From Pseudomonadota bacterium (GTDB lineage Bacteria; Pseudomonadota; Gammaproteobacteria; Pseudomonadales; Azotimanducaceae), in assembly GCA_027624035.1 (NCBI GenBank), contig JAQBUI010000015.1:1-64000 (forward strand): a DNA stretch of 64,000 nucleotides, in the 5' to 3' direction. Positions 8,349 through 17,164 of this stretch are shown here, piece after piece (position 1 is the stretch's first letter; each line of letters opens with the position of its first letter). Both the position numbers and the translations under genes were made by a program. The notes under the pieces are model-generated. The model was not told where the DNA came from and did not search any database. It worked only from the letters and a program-made list of their open reading frames with translations.

Positions 8349-8888
8349 ATGAAACATAGTTTCCTTTCGCTGATTGCGACGTTGTTGTTTTCGGTCTTCA
8401 TGTCAAACGCCGACGCAAGCGATGAGGCGCGCAACACGGCGGACGATATTGAGGACGAGGGGCGCACGTTCCCGGTACCCGCTCGAACCCAGATTTCTGG
8501 TATTGAAGGCGGCGTCAACGTTGTCGACGGGTCAGCCAACGGCTACATCAAGGTCATTGTCATCGATGTGACCATTCGCGCTCCGGTGTGTGAGTGGACA
8601 GTGCCTATTCAGGGCGTTCCCGTTGATGTACAGAGTGGTCCGCCTGATCTAGCGCTTGCGGTCACCTTCCCGGTTCAGAACATGGACGTGAAGCTCGAGA
8701 AGAACTGCAGCCGCGCGCACGTCAAGGATCACGATCTGTCGCTGGCGCCCGATGCCATTGAAGGACAGCAGCTGACCATCGGTTTTAGCGCCGATCAGAT
8801 GTACATCGTTCATGACGATCGCTGGACTGCAGTGGCGAGGCGTCGGCACGACCCGCGCCATGAGTATGGCTGGTCGACCTGGGAGTAG
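8349..8888 (+). CDS. Secreted protein of unknown function
   Basis: A 179-residue protein with an N-terminal signal peptide (MKHSFLSLIATLLFSVFMSNADA) and cleavage expected after ADA. The mature part is acidic and predicted beta-rich, with two cysteines that could form a disulfide. No family was recognised. The start is preceded by AGGGGGTC about 7 bases upstream. It lies 42 bases downstream of the heme-propeller lipoprotein on the same strand, so it may be a periplasmic partner. Confidence 0.6.
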   Translation: MKHSFLSLIATLLFSVFMSNADASDEARNTADDIEDEGRTFPVPARTQISGIEGGVNVVDGSANGYIKVIVIDVTIRAPVCEWTVPIQGVPVDVQSGPPDLALAVTFPVQNMDVKLEKNCSRAHVKDHDLSLAPDAIEGQQLTIGFSADQMYIVHDDRWTAVARRRHDPRHEYGWSTWE

Positions 8889-8963
8889 GCGCTATGTTTT
8901 CGACTGACGAGCTCGCCAAGGCGTGAAGACATTATTTCGAAGCAATACCAGAAGGAGATGAGC

Positions 8964-10628
8964 ATGACTCATGAAATCGTGATTCGAGGTGGCACCATCG
9001 TCGACGGCACCGGTAACGAGTCGTTCACCGGCGACGTCGCTGTTGACGGTGATGTTATTACAGAAGTTGGTCACGTCACGGAAAAGGGCGTTCGTGAGAT
9101 CAACGCGAACGGCGCGATAGTGTCCCCGGGATTCGTCGACCTCCACACCCACCTCGATGCCCAGATAGGCTGGGACCCGATGTTGACACCCATCTCGTGG
9201 CACGGTGTGACCACGGTGTTAATGGGCAACTGTGGCGTGACCTTTGCGCCCTGTAATCCGGGTGACAAGCAGTTTCTCGCCGAGATGATGGAAACTGTCG
9301 AGGACATTCCCCGGGAGGTCATCCTGGCGGGGCTGCCCTGGACGTGGACCAGCTACGGTGAGTATCTCGACACGGTAGAGAAATCCGAATTGGGAATCAA
9401 TGTGATGGGCATGGTCGGTCATGCGGCAGTTCGCTATTACGTGATGGGCGCAAGGAGCATTGACGAGAACCCGACGCCGGCGGAGATTGCCGACATCGCG
9501 CGAGTCGCAGGAGAATCTGTGCGCGATGGCGCTGTAGGTTTCTCCACCAACCGGCAACCCGCTCACAGGGTACCGGATGGGCGGCCCATCCCGGGCACCT
9601 TTGCCGAACCGGAGGAACTCGCGGCCATTGCCCGTGCCGTGGGTCAATACGGGGGCATCATGCAGACCGTGCCTCACTATGGCCGTCCGGATACGACCAA
9701 ACGAGACCTGGAACTGCTGGCCATGGAAGCACGAGAGGGAAACATCCGCATTCTGTTTACCTGTAATGAAACGGCTTCGTGGGGGTATGACGACCCACAC
9801 CAGATCATCGAGGATTATCTGGAAGAAGGACTTGAGATCTACGGCAACACGACGCCACGGGCGGCGGGCGCTCTTTCCGGGCTTGGCAATGACATCATGT
9901 TCCCAGCGTTTGGAAAGCTGCGTGAAATCGAACTGGAGAAGCGATTAGAGGCGATTCAAGACGAGGCTTTCAGGAATCAACTGATCGAAGCAGCGAGGGC
10001 TGATGACCGTAACATGCAGTTCTCGAAGAATCTGCACTGGCTTGGCAACGCGGCCCAACCCAACTATCTCTACGATCCCGGCGACACGCTCTACAAGCAA
10101 TCCCGGGAAACCGGTGAACATCCTGCAGAGATATGGCTGCGCGTCATGCTGGAAAACAACGGTCAGACATTTTTCCACATGCCATTTGCCAACAGGGATA
10201 TTAAGGAGACAGCGAAACTGCTGCAGCGAGACTGGGTCGCCCCGGGCATCGGCGATGCCGGCGCCCATGTCTCGATGATAATGGACGCGGACTGGGCGAC
10301 CTTCACGCTCAACCACTGGGTGAAAAAAGAGGGGCTGTTGACGCTGGAAAATGCCATCGCGAAGATGACAGGCAAGGCAGCCCGGGCCATCAATCTGACC
10401 GATCGCGGGGAACTCGCGCCGGGCCAGCGGGCCGATATCAACGTATTTGATCTTGACCGATTGGCGCACTGTCAGCCGGAAGTCGTGCGAGACTTCCCGC
10501 TTGGGAAGGCCCGGCTTACCCAGCGCGCCGAGGGTTACATCAACACACTGGTGAATGGCCAGGTGATGCTGGAGGGCGGTGAACATACGGGTGCCCGAGC
10601 CGGCCGGGTGATCCGCAACAACGCGTAG
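8964..10628 (+). CDS. N-acyl-D-amino-acid deacylase-like amidohydrolase
   Basis: A 554-residue zinc amidohydrolase of the D-aminoacylase/dihydroorotase-like group. It has the opening IVIRGGTIVDGTG, the metal motif GFVDLHTHLDAQ, and the C-terminal GRGELAPGQRADINVFD-type segment (here DRGELAPGQRADINVFD). The Shine-Dalgarno AAGGAG at 8952-8957 touches the first ATG (8958) but is 6 bases from ATG 8964, so the second start is preferred. A PhyH gene follows after 17 bases, suggesting a shared catabolic task. Members act on N-acyl-D-amino acids or related amides; the exact substrate is unknown. Confidence 0.82.
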   Translation: MTHEIVIRGGTIVDGTGNESFTGDVAVDGDVITEVGHVTEKGVREINANGAIVSPGFVDLHTHLDAQIGWDPMLTPISWHGVTTVLMGNCGVTFAPCNPGDKQFLAEMMETVEDIPREVILAGLPWTWTSYGEYLDTVEKSELGINVMGMVGHAAVRYYVMGARSIDENPTPAEIADIARVAGESVRDGAVGFSTNRQPAHRVPDGRPIPGTFAEPEELAAIARAVGQYGGIMQTVPHYGRPDTTKRDLELLAMEAREGNIRILFTCNETASWGYDDPHQIIEDYLEEGLEIYGNTTPRAAGALSGLGNDIMFPAFGKLREIELEKRLEAIQDEAFRNQLIEAARADDRNMQFSKNLHWLGNAAQPNYLYDPGDTLYKQSRETGEHPAEIWLRVMLENNGQTFFHMPFANRDIKETAKLLQRDWVAPGIGDAGAHVSMIMDADWATFTLNHWVKKEGLLTLENAIAKMTGKAARAINLTDRGELAPGQRADINVFDLDRLAHCQPEVVRDFPLGKARLTQRAEGYINTLVNGQVMLEGGEHTGARAGRVIRNNA

Positions 10629-10645
10629 GGATAGGGGAGAGAGCT

Positions 10646-11494
10646 GTGTCCAGTCAGAGCATGCAACATCTGTTGACGAAGAGTGAACGAGACGCCTTCA
10701 ACCGTGATGGTTTTCTGGTGGTGCCCGGCGCCCTCGAACCGGACCACGTGGACCAGTTGGTGACGGCGCTGGACCCCATTGAAGCGAAGTACCGGCAGGA
10801 GTCCGGGCTGAAGCCATACCAGGAACTGAACCGGCTCGACGTGATCGGTGAGGATGACTCACTGCTGGAGTTGATCGACTGGCCGACGACGTTCCCCAAA
10901 GTGTGGGGTATCCTCGGCTGGCATATCGCCCTGTATCACTCACACTACATTTCCAAACCGCCCTTACCCAGACACTATGAGAAGCGTCGACTGGGCTGGC
11001 ACCAGGACAGCGGCCGGCTCAATGTCGACATCGAGACCGAGCCGCGACCGCGCATATCACTAAAGGTTGGCTTCTTTCTTTCTGATGCCAGCCAGCCTGA
11101 TCGTGGCAACTTCCATGTCATCCCGGGAAGCCATCTTCGCAATAGCATCGACTTCCCTGACGATCCGAAGCAAGACCACCCGGATGCCGTCCCGGTGTTG
11201 GTCAAACCCGGCGATGCCGTCCTGTTTGATCGACGCATCTGGCACGCGGGTGGGCAGAACTGTTCAGAGGTGACGCGCAAAGTACTGTTTTTTGGATACG
11301 CCTATCGGTGGCTAAAGCCGCGTGACGACATGACGGTGGAACACTACCTTGCGCGAACCGAAGACCCTGTGAGACGCCAGTTGCTCGGCGCAAGCCCAAA
11401 CGGTGGTTTCGGCTTTACGTCACCGGCTGAAGAAGATGTGCCACTCAAAGCGTGGATCAGGGATCACATCGGCAAGGACGCGGTCGTCCCGTGA
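10646..11494 (+). CDS. Phytanoyl-CoA dioxygenase (PhyH) family protein
   Basis: A 282-residue Fe(II)/2-oxoglutarate oxygenase. It starts at GTG behind a strong AGGGGAGAGAG ribosome-binding site. The N-terminus (RDAFNRDGFLVVPGALEPD) is typical of PhyH. The metal motif is LGWHQDSG, the distal histidine is in FDRRIWHAGGQN, and an arginine follows in VTRKVLFFGYAYRW. It is immediately downstream of the amidohydrolase and probably co-transcribed. It is one of three PhyH genes in this part of the window; the substrate is unknown. Confidence 0.85.
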   Translation: MSSQSMQHLLTKSERDAFNRDGFLVVPGALEPDHVDQLVTALDPIEAKYRQESGLKPYQELNRLDVIGEDDSLLELIDWPTTFPKVWGILGWHIALYHSHYISKPPLPRHYEKRRLGWHQDSGRLNVDIETEPRPRISLKVGFFLSDASQPDRGNFHVIPGSHLRNSIDFPDDPKQDHPDAVPVLVKPGDAVLFDRRIWHAGGQNCSEVTRKVLFFGYAYRWLKPRDDMTVEHYLARTEDPVRRQLLGASPNGGFGFTSPAEEDVPLKAWIRDHIGKDAVVP

Positions 11495-11757
11495 TTTCCC
11501 GGCACTGCCGTCAAGTCAACTGATGGGCATCCCTCATTTGCGTCCGTGCCAGTCAGGTTGTTGAGTCCGCCATTGAGCACAATCACAGGGAGACTGTCGA
11601 TGCATTCGGTCAGACGACCTGCTGTATCTGAATGCAGCTCCAATCGTGCGGATCTCTCATGCTTAAGGGCGCCCAATATCGCATCGCAACGCTGGTTCTG
11701 ACGAATCGGGTATCGGGCGTCCCGGTGGCTTCAACGCAGCTCAAGGTTTGGCGCCGT
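11495..11757. other. Gap between convergent genes, unidentified minus-strand open frame
   Basis: No recognised gene. A minus-strand frame of about 75 codons (containing SARLELHSDTAGRLTECI) has protein-like composition but no start with a ribosome-binding site and no family match by eye. It could be a degraded gene or chance. Confidence 0.3.
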
Positions 11758-12513
11758 CTAACCGATCGCCTTGTGCGCGCGGTCCATAAAGTCCTTCGCT
11801 CCTGCAGAGATCCAGGGGCCAGTGGCCGTGTAGAAGAAGCGAACGCCCATGGCCGCGTATTTCTCAACGTTACCGGCAAACGCAAGGGTGCCGGCATGTC
11901 GACCTGCAGCGACGATGCGGGACAGGGCGTCGTCGATTTTAGCCTGCACGTCCGGATGGCTCACCTCGCCAATGAGTCCCATTGACGCGGCGAAATCAGA
12001 GGGTGCGACGAATAGCACGTCCAGACCCTCGACCTCCAGAATCGAGTCGAGGTTTTCCCACGCCTTGATGTCTTCAATCAGAGCAACCAGCAGGGTTTCT
12101 TCGTTCGCCCGTTCCAGGAAGTTCCTGGTGCCGTAGCCCTGCCGTGACGTGAACAGGCCACGCTTGCCCAGGGGCGCAAACTTACCACCGTTGACCACGT
12201 TCTGCGCCTCCTCAGCCGTGTCGACGTGCGGCACGATGACGCCCTGCGCGCCCCGGTCAAGAGTACGGTAGATGAGGCCCTGGTCGTTCTTGTTCACGCG
12301 TACTACAGATGTCATTCCCCAGATGTCACAGGCGCGTGTGAGATTGCCGAGGTCTGCGGCATCGACCGGGCCATGTTCGCCCTCAAGCCAGACACCATCA
12401 AAGCCACAGGGGCCAAAGGCATCGATATCATCGGCATGGGTAAAGCCGCTGCAAACGAAAGCCTGTTCGCCTGCATCCAGTTTTCGACGTACACGGTTGG
12501 GTCGCATTTCCAT
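11758..12513 (-). CDS. HpcH/HpaI-family aldolase
   Basis: A 251-residue class II pyruvate aldolase of the HpcH/HpaI family, which splits 2-keto-3-deoxy acids to pyruvate and an aldehyde. GVWLEGEHGPVDAADLGN and VRVNKNDQGLIYRTLDRGAQGVIVPHVDT match the usual active-site segments; the metal ligands would be the Glu of VALIEDIKAWEN and the Asp of LFVAPSDFAASMG. ATG 12513 follows a GGAAG ribosome-binding site; the ORF-track extension upstream has no family character. It lies near PhyH and amidohydrolase genes, suggesting a catabolic island for organic acids. Confidence 0.82.
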   Translation of the reverse strand: MEMRPNRVRRKLDAGEQAFVCSGFTHADDIDAFGPCGFDGVWLEGEHGPVDAADLGNLTRACDIWGMTSVVRVNKNDQGLIYRTLDRGAQGVIVPHVDTAEEAQNVVNGGKFAPLGKRGLFTSRQGYGTRNFLERANEETLLVALIEDIKAWENLDSILEVEGLDVLFVAPSDFAASMGLIGEVSHPDVQAKIDDALSRIVAAGRHAGTLAFAGNVEKYAAMGVRFFYTATGPWISAGAKDFMDRAHKAIG

Positions 12514-12770
12514 CTGGTCTTCCAATAGTTCGAGTAACGTTAGACTCTCGCATTCTGCAGCAGCAAGCAAGCAGATGATGCCTGACCACGGCTCTGGCCT
12601 TGGCCGCACTGAATGTCAGCGATCAGAACCAGGTGCAATCCATACACAGCCCGCCCCTGTGCTCATCTTGAACGGTAGTTGCGCAGGTGCCGTTATTTCA
12701 CCCGGATGGTCTCTTGCTGTGGCTAGCACGAGTTCCACCATCTCCTGTGTCTGTTGTGCGCGCGTTTGAC

Positions 12771-14336
12771 CTAGAAAGCCTTCTTTCGTCCACGCAGCGT
12801 ATCGTCAAATCGCCGCGCCATCAAAAAGTCCAGGGCGCATTCTGTTGCAGACGGGGTGCCGATCCTGCGCAGCAACTCGACCGAAATCGCACTCACATAG
12901 CCACAACGATCGGCCAGCGCCAGCCGCGCAAGACGCTCCAGTGCCTGACAGTCGGTGCCATTGTACAGCCCACTCAGCATCAGCTGCGCGGCGTTCATTC
13001 GCACCTGATCCTGGGCAGACCAGCCTCGCCCCACCAGTTCCTGCTGCCAGCGCGGGTGTTCAGTTGTCAGAAGCTGATCAACGCGTGGCAACGCCGCGTC
13101 GACGGACCGGCCCATCAGTGCCAGTGCATCCAGCGTCTGGCGTACGACGGTCGATTCATCTGACGCCAACAACGAAACCATTTCGGGGATGGCCACTGCT
13201 GCAGGTGCACCAATTTCGCCCAGCGCGAACACGGTATTGATTTGAACCCAGGGGTCCGGGTCCGAAAGCAGTTCGTGCAGTGCCGGTACTGCCCGGGCAC
13301 CTGCTGCCGCCAGGCTGTACGTCACATCCTCCATCACGACCGCGCGTTCGTTCCATCGCCTTGGATACGGCTTGACCGAATCGACCGGGAGCACCTTGCC
13401 GTCGGTGGAGGTATGCAGCACGCGCTCGTGCAGGTTCAGGCCTGCGCGTTTACGCAGTGTCGCGATGAGGTCGTCTATGTTTGCCGTCGCCGCATCCCGG
13501 TAGATGGCGGATAACGCATGAAAAGGGCTGTCTTCACTGTTGCCGTCAGCGGTATTGAGGTCGACGGGTGGCCAGGCCTCGCCACGTAGCCAGGACCAGA
13601 GGTACGACCACGCAAGATCACCATCATCGTCAGGTATACAGCCATCAGGTCGCTGCCAGGCGGATACCCGGTTGTCCCACATTGGTTCGGTTGGCGGGCT
13701 CGTCCTCGCGAACACGAACTTCACCATATTGCGATCAACTTCCGTGTAGTTCGGGAACGCAGCATGGACCATGTCGAAGTGGAGCAGCACAAAGCTGCCC
13801 TGCGGCATCCGCTCCGGTAACACCACGTGCCGGGCCGTCGATGGATGGGGATATAGGTAACTGCCGGCCTGGACACGAGTTGGCCCCATCTCTCGCGGCG
13901 TCTCCCGGGGGAAATAGAAACCGATCAAAAATCGTGGGAGATGATGCCTTGCCCGCGCCAGAGGGCTCTGCGCGTCCTGATGCCATCCGGACCCGGCATT
14001 GGATCCCTTACCCATCACGGGACCATTTTCCCCCTTGTCATAGCGAACGGATCGATCCTCGATCGGCGTACTGTGATGAATCGCCCGATGCGGATGGACC
14101 AGGTAGTCCGTTCCGGCCAATGCACCGATGGCACTGTCAATCACCGGCGAGCGGACAATTTCGAATAACGCCGGAATACGTGCGCCGATGTTGTTACCGA
14201 ACCAGCCCTCGTCGGTAAACGCGGCCTGTATCTGACGGTCGATACCGACATGGGTTTCGGGTGCCACATCCGGTTGCAGAACGATGAACCCGTTGGTGAT
14301 GAACCGGCGGACCTGTTCGTCCGAAAGTTGTGTCAT
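12771..14336 (-). CDS. PhyH dioxygenase fused to HEAT-like repeats
   Basis: A 521-residue protein. Residues 1 to about 230 form a PhyH oxygenase domain with SGWHQDAQS as the HxD motif and HFDMVHAAFPN at the distal histidine. Residues about 340-500 form alpha-helical HEAT/PBS-lyase-like repeats (AVPALHELLSDPDPWVQINTVFALGEIG; AIPEMVSLLASDESTVVRQTLDALALMG). PhyH proteins are normally about 250-300 residues, so the repeat half is an added domain, perhaps for binding a protein or large substrate. The start MTQLSDEQVRRFITNGFIVL is typical. No close neighbour on the same strand. Confidence 0.8.
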   Translation of the reverse strand: MTQLSDEQVRRFITNGFIVLQPDVAPETHVGIDRQIQAAFTDEGWFGNNIGARIPALFEIVRSPVIDSAIGALAGTDYLVHPHRAIHHSTPIEDRSVRYDKGENGPVMGKGSNAGSGWHQDAQSPLARARHHLPRFLIGFYFPRETPREMGPTRVQAGSYLYPHPSTARHVVLPERMPQGSFVLLHFDMVHAAFPNYTEVDRNMVKFVFARTSPPTEPMWDNRVSAWQRPDGCIPDDDGDLAWSYLWSWLRGEAWPPVDLNTADGNSEDSPFHALSAIYRDAATANIDDLIATLRKRAGLNLHERVLHTSTDGKVLPVDSVKPYPRRWNERAVVMEDVTYSLAAAGARAVPALHELLSDPDPWVQINTVFALGEIGAPAAVAIPEMVSLLASDESTVVRQTLDALALMGRSVDAALPRVDQLLTTEHPRWQQELVGRGWSAQDQVRMNAAQLMLSGLYNGTDCQALERLARLALADRCGYVSAISVELLRRIGTPSATECALDFLMARRFDDTLRGRKKAF

Positions 14337-14443
14337 GGCTCCTGCCTCGCCCGTTGCGAAGTTGTCATGGTAAACCTTGCCAGATCGATTCCAGACAGAT
14401 CAAATAGATGTTTTGCTCAACTTCGGGCCGATCAGGAAAGCAT

Positions 14444-15163
14444 ATGCCTTACTTCAAACGTGACGATATCTCGATCTACTATGAAATTCATGGGGAAGGA
14501 TACCCTATCCTGCTGTTAGCTCCTGGCGGCATGCGCTCATCCATCCCCGTCTGGACAAGTGGTTCTGAATGGAATCCGATCACCTCACTGTCACCACACT
14601 ACCAGGTGATTGCGATGGACCAGCGCAACGCGGGTCAGTCCAGTGCGCCCATTTCCGGAAATGACAACTGGTCGACCTATACCAATGACCACATCGCGCT
14701 CCTGGATCACCTGAACATCGCGCAATGTCACGTATTGGGTGGTTGCATCGGCGGCCCGTATTGTCTTGGATTGATGGAGGATCAGCCGGGGCGGGTCACG
14801 TCAGCAGTCCTGCAGCAATCGATCGGTGCGGACAATAATCGCGATACGTTCTACGACTTGTTCGACAGCTGGGCCGATGCGCTCAGGCCTGACCGACCTG
14901 AAGTCCCGGAGGAAGATTGGGTTCAATTCCGCAGCAACATGTTTGATGGCGATTTTGTCTATAACGTCACACGTGAATTTGTGGCTGGCTGTGAGATACC
15001 CATGCTTGTACTGATGGGTACCGACGTCTACCACCCGGAAGTGACTTCCCGTGAAATCGCGTCACTCGCGCCCAATGCCATATTGATAGAAAAGTGGAAG
15101 GACCCGGAGAAAGACAATACGGTGGAGAATGTGTTGGCGTTTCTTGCGGCGCATACGCCGTGA
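14444..15163 (+). CDS. Alpha/beta hydrolase with cysteine at the nucleophile position
   Basis: A 239-residue alpha/beta-hydrolase fold protein. Its nucleophile elbow reads VLGGCIGGP, so cysteine (residue 101) replaces the usual serine in GxSxG, as in dienelactone hydrolases. The oxyanion region APGGMRS and the MDQRNAGQSS strand are typical. The acid is probably Asp in VLMGTDVYHP; no histidine stands at the usual place near the C-terminus. ATG 14444 has AGGAAAG 4 bases upstream. It is divergent from the PhyH-HEAT gene. The substrate is unknown. Confidence 0.75.
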   Translation: MPYFKRDDISIYYEIHGEGYPILLLAPGGMRSSIPVWTSGSEWNPITSLSPHYQVIAMDQRNAGQSSAPISGNDNWSTYTNDHIALLDHLNIAQCHVLGGCIGGPYCLGLMEDQPGRVTSAVLQQSIGADNNRDTFYDLFDSWADALRPDRPEVPEEDWVQFRSNMFDGDFVYNVTREFVAGCEIPMLVLMGTDVYHPEVTSREIASLAPNAILIEKWKDPEKDNTVENVLAFLAAHTP

Positions 15164-15276
15164 ACTGTGCTGCAGCGCTCAACGCCGGAGATCCCTCGGC
15201 CACGCTCTGGAGACAGATCGGTGGTCTGGGCCTGACATCGCTCGACAAGCTCGGGACGACCGGCCCACGGTCCTGG

Positions 15277-15657
15277 TCACTTTGCCCACTCGGCCTCACA
15301 GACCATCACCGAATACCCGTTCAGATCCCGCATTGTGAACTCGTGCATGTGGGCAATCTCGTTCCACCCGAGGTCGGAGATGATCTCCGCACCCTGCGCC
15401 TTTGCCTGATCCACCGCCGCCTGCGCATTCTCCACGTACACGACCACCACCACACCATGACCAAGCGGGTCTTTCAGGTTCACGCTATGATCATGATGGT
15501 CGTCATCGATCTTGTGCAGTTGCATGATCACGTTGTCACCCGCAAGCAACATATCGAACTCAGCACCACCATGTCCCGATACAACACCAAGGACTGATTG
15601 ATACCAGGCGGATGTTGCCTCGACATCCCGAACAAACAACATTGTGACCGCGTGCAT
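15277..15657 (-). CDS. VOC-superfamily (glyoxalase/bleomycin resistance-like) protein
   Basis: A 126-residue vicinal-oxygen-chelate protein with two beta-alpha-beta-beta-beta modules. It has the opening MHAVTMLFVRDVEATSAWYQ, VIMQLHKIDDD in the first module and FTMRDLNGYSVMVCE at the end. Possible metal residues are His in QLH and Glu in MVCE. A GGGGAG ribosome-binding site precedes the ATG. The function could be an isomerase, dioxygenase or binding protein; the sequence does not decide. Confidence 0.8.
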   Translation of the reverse strand: MHAVTMLFVRDVEATSAWYQSVLGVVSGHGGAEFDMLLAGDNVIMQLHKIDDDHHDHSVNLKDPLGHGVVVVVYVENAQAAVDQAKAQGAEIISDLGWNEIAHMHEFTMRDLNGYSVMVCEAEWAK

Positions 15658-15936
15658 TCAGTTCTCCCCGTGATGGTTCACGACGCTGGCCTGTCAGTAT
15701 GCCACGACAGGTGTCCGTCTTGTGAGTGCGCCACACCATGACCAATCGACCCTTCGAACCCCGCGGCCGCGGTGAGTCTGCGAACTTTCCGTCGAACCGG
15801 TGTGCCGGTGATACTCCCGTGTGGATTGCAGGCGACGGCCAAGGGCCTATGCGCCCAATGAATCTCACCTTCCCAACTGTTCTTCCCCGGTAGGACCTAA
15901 ACCACCTGACTCTCGCGCAGACCTAGGACCCGGGGT
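15658..15936. other. Intergenic stretch between VOC gene and repeat copy 2
   Basis: No gene is supported. A minus-strand frame (RFIGRIGPWPSPAIHTGV...) is open for about 100 codons and looks protein-like, but has no ribosome-binding site and no family recognised by eye. It may be a decayed coding segment. Confidence 0.3.
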
Positions 15937-16001
15937 CGCAAGCCCCCTGACATTGCCGCACTTGACCCTCACCAGCAAAAGACCCATTGTCTTGCCTATC
16001 C
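15937..16001. repeat. Dispersed ~65-bp repeat, copy 2
   Basis: Gapless match to copy 1 (1-65) and copy 3 (19801-19860) with the shared core AAAAGACCCATTGT. It ends 17 bases before the start of the first ABC permease gene, so it forms that gene's immediate upstream region. Confidence 0.7.
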
Positions 16002-16018
16002 ACAGAGGGGCCCGCTGG

Positions 16019-17164
16019 ATGGTCAGATATCTTCCCATAGTCTGGTCGGCATTACGCCGCAAGCCCGTCCGATCCGTCGTTACGGCTTTGTCGATTGGCG
16101 CAGCGTTCATGTTGTTCGGTCTGTTGAAAGGCATGACCTTAGGCTTTGATGCCTGGCTCGCCGAAATGTCGGAGACCCGTCTCTACGTGCAGAACCGCAC
16201 GCTGTCTTCGTACGGCATGCCGATCACCTACGTGCAGCAGGTCAAGGAGATCGAAGGCGTTGAGATGGCCCTCACGATGAATGGCATGGGCGGCTACTAC
16301 CAGGATGAGAAAAACACCTTCGGCATCCCGGCGGTGATGGAAGGATTCTTTCAGATGTTTCCGGAGGTGCAGCTTCCTGATGGAGCGGAGGCCGAATTTT
16401 GGACGCTGCGAACAGCCGCCATCCCGGGGAGGTCTTTGGCCGAGAAGTACGGCTGGCAGGTAGGCGATCACATCCCCGTGATCGGAATCCCCAGGGTCGA
16501 TGGTTCCACAACGTGGGAATTCGACATCGTCGCGATCTTCGATACCGACGACGTATCCGCCGGCCTGCAACAGCAGATGATCATGCAGTACGAGTACCTG
16601 AACCAGAGTGCGTCCAATACGCCTGACACGATCTACACCGTGTGGGTAGAAGCCGCACCGGGTCGTGCCAACGAGATCTCACAGCGCATCGACGATCACT
16701 TTGCGAGTTCAACATCGCCGACCAGTACGCAGACCGAGCGGGAAAACGCAGAGAATCAGCTGCAGCGCATCGGTGACATTGAGTTCTTCGTGAACGCTGT
16801 CGTCGGTGCGTCGCTCTTCACGATCCTCATCGTTACCGCCGGAACGATGGTCCAGTCGATGGTCGAACGCATTCCGGAGTTTGCTGTGCTCAAGTCCTTC
16901 GGCTTTGAGATAAAAGCGCTGGCCCTGATTACCTTGCTTGAGTCATTCGGGTTGTGTTTGGCAGGTGCCATCCTGGGTGTGTCGGCGGCCTATGCAGCCG
17001 CGCCGTGGGTACTGCCATTGTTGAATCCCATTGTGACGCAACTCCCCTTGTCCCTGACCTGGAATGCGCTCGGCGTTGTGCTGCTGATGTCAGCCATCTG
17101 TGCCATCTGGCCCACCTATCGTCTGGCCCACAACAGCGTCGTCGACGGACTGGCGGGCCGATGA
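16019..17164 (+). CDS. ABC transporter permease, FtsX/MacB type
   Basis: A 381-residue inner-membrane protein with one N-terminal helix (VVTALSIGAAFMLFGLL), a large periplasmic domain (residues about 45-250) and three C-terminal helices in the FtsX arrangement. The typical sentence MVERIPEFAVLKSFGFE occurs in the cytoplasmic loop. ATG 16019 is chosen because the conserved region begins there; the ORF-track extension runs through repeat copy 2. Its stop overlaps the next permease (ATGA). No ATPase gene is nearby, so the pair is incomplete here. Confidence 0.82.
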   Translation: MVRYLPIVWSALRRKPVRSVVTALSIGAAFMLFGLLKGMTLGFDAWLAEMSETRLYVQNRTLSSYGMPITYVQQVKEIEGVEMALTMNGMGGYYQDEKNTFGIPAVMEGFFQMFPEVQLPDGAEAEFWTLRTAAIPGRSLAEKYGWQVGDHIPVIGIPRVDGSTTWEFDIVAIFDTDDVSAGLQQQMIMQYEYLNQSASNTPDTIYTVWVEAAPGRANEISQRIDDHFASSTSPTSTQTERENAENQLQRIGDIEFFVNAVVGASLFTILIVTAGTMVQSMVERIPEFAVLKSFGFEIKALALITLLESFGLCLAGAILGVSAAYAAAPWVLPLLNPIVTQLPLSLTWNALGVVLLMSAICAIWPTYRLAHNSVVDGLAGR

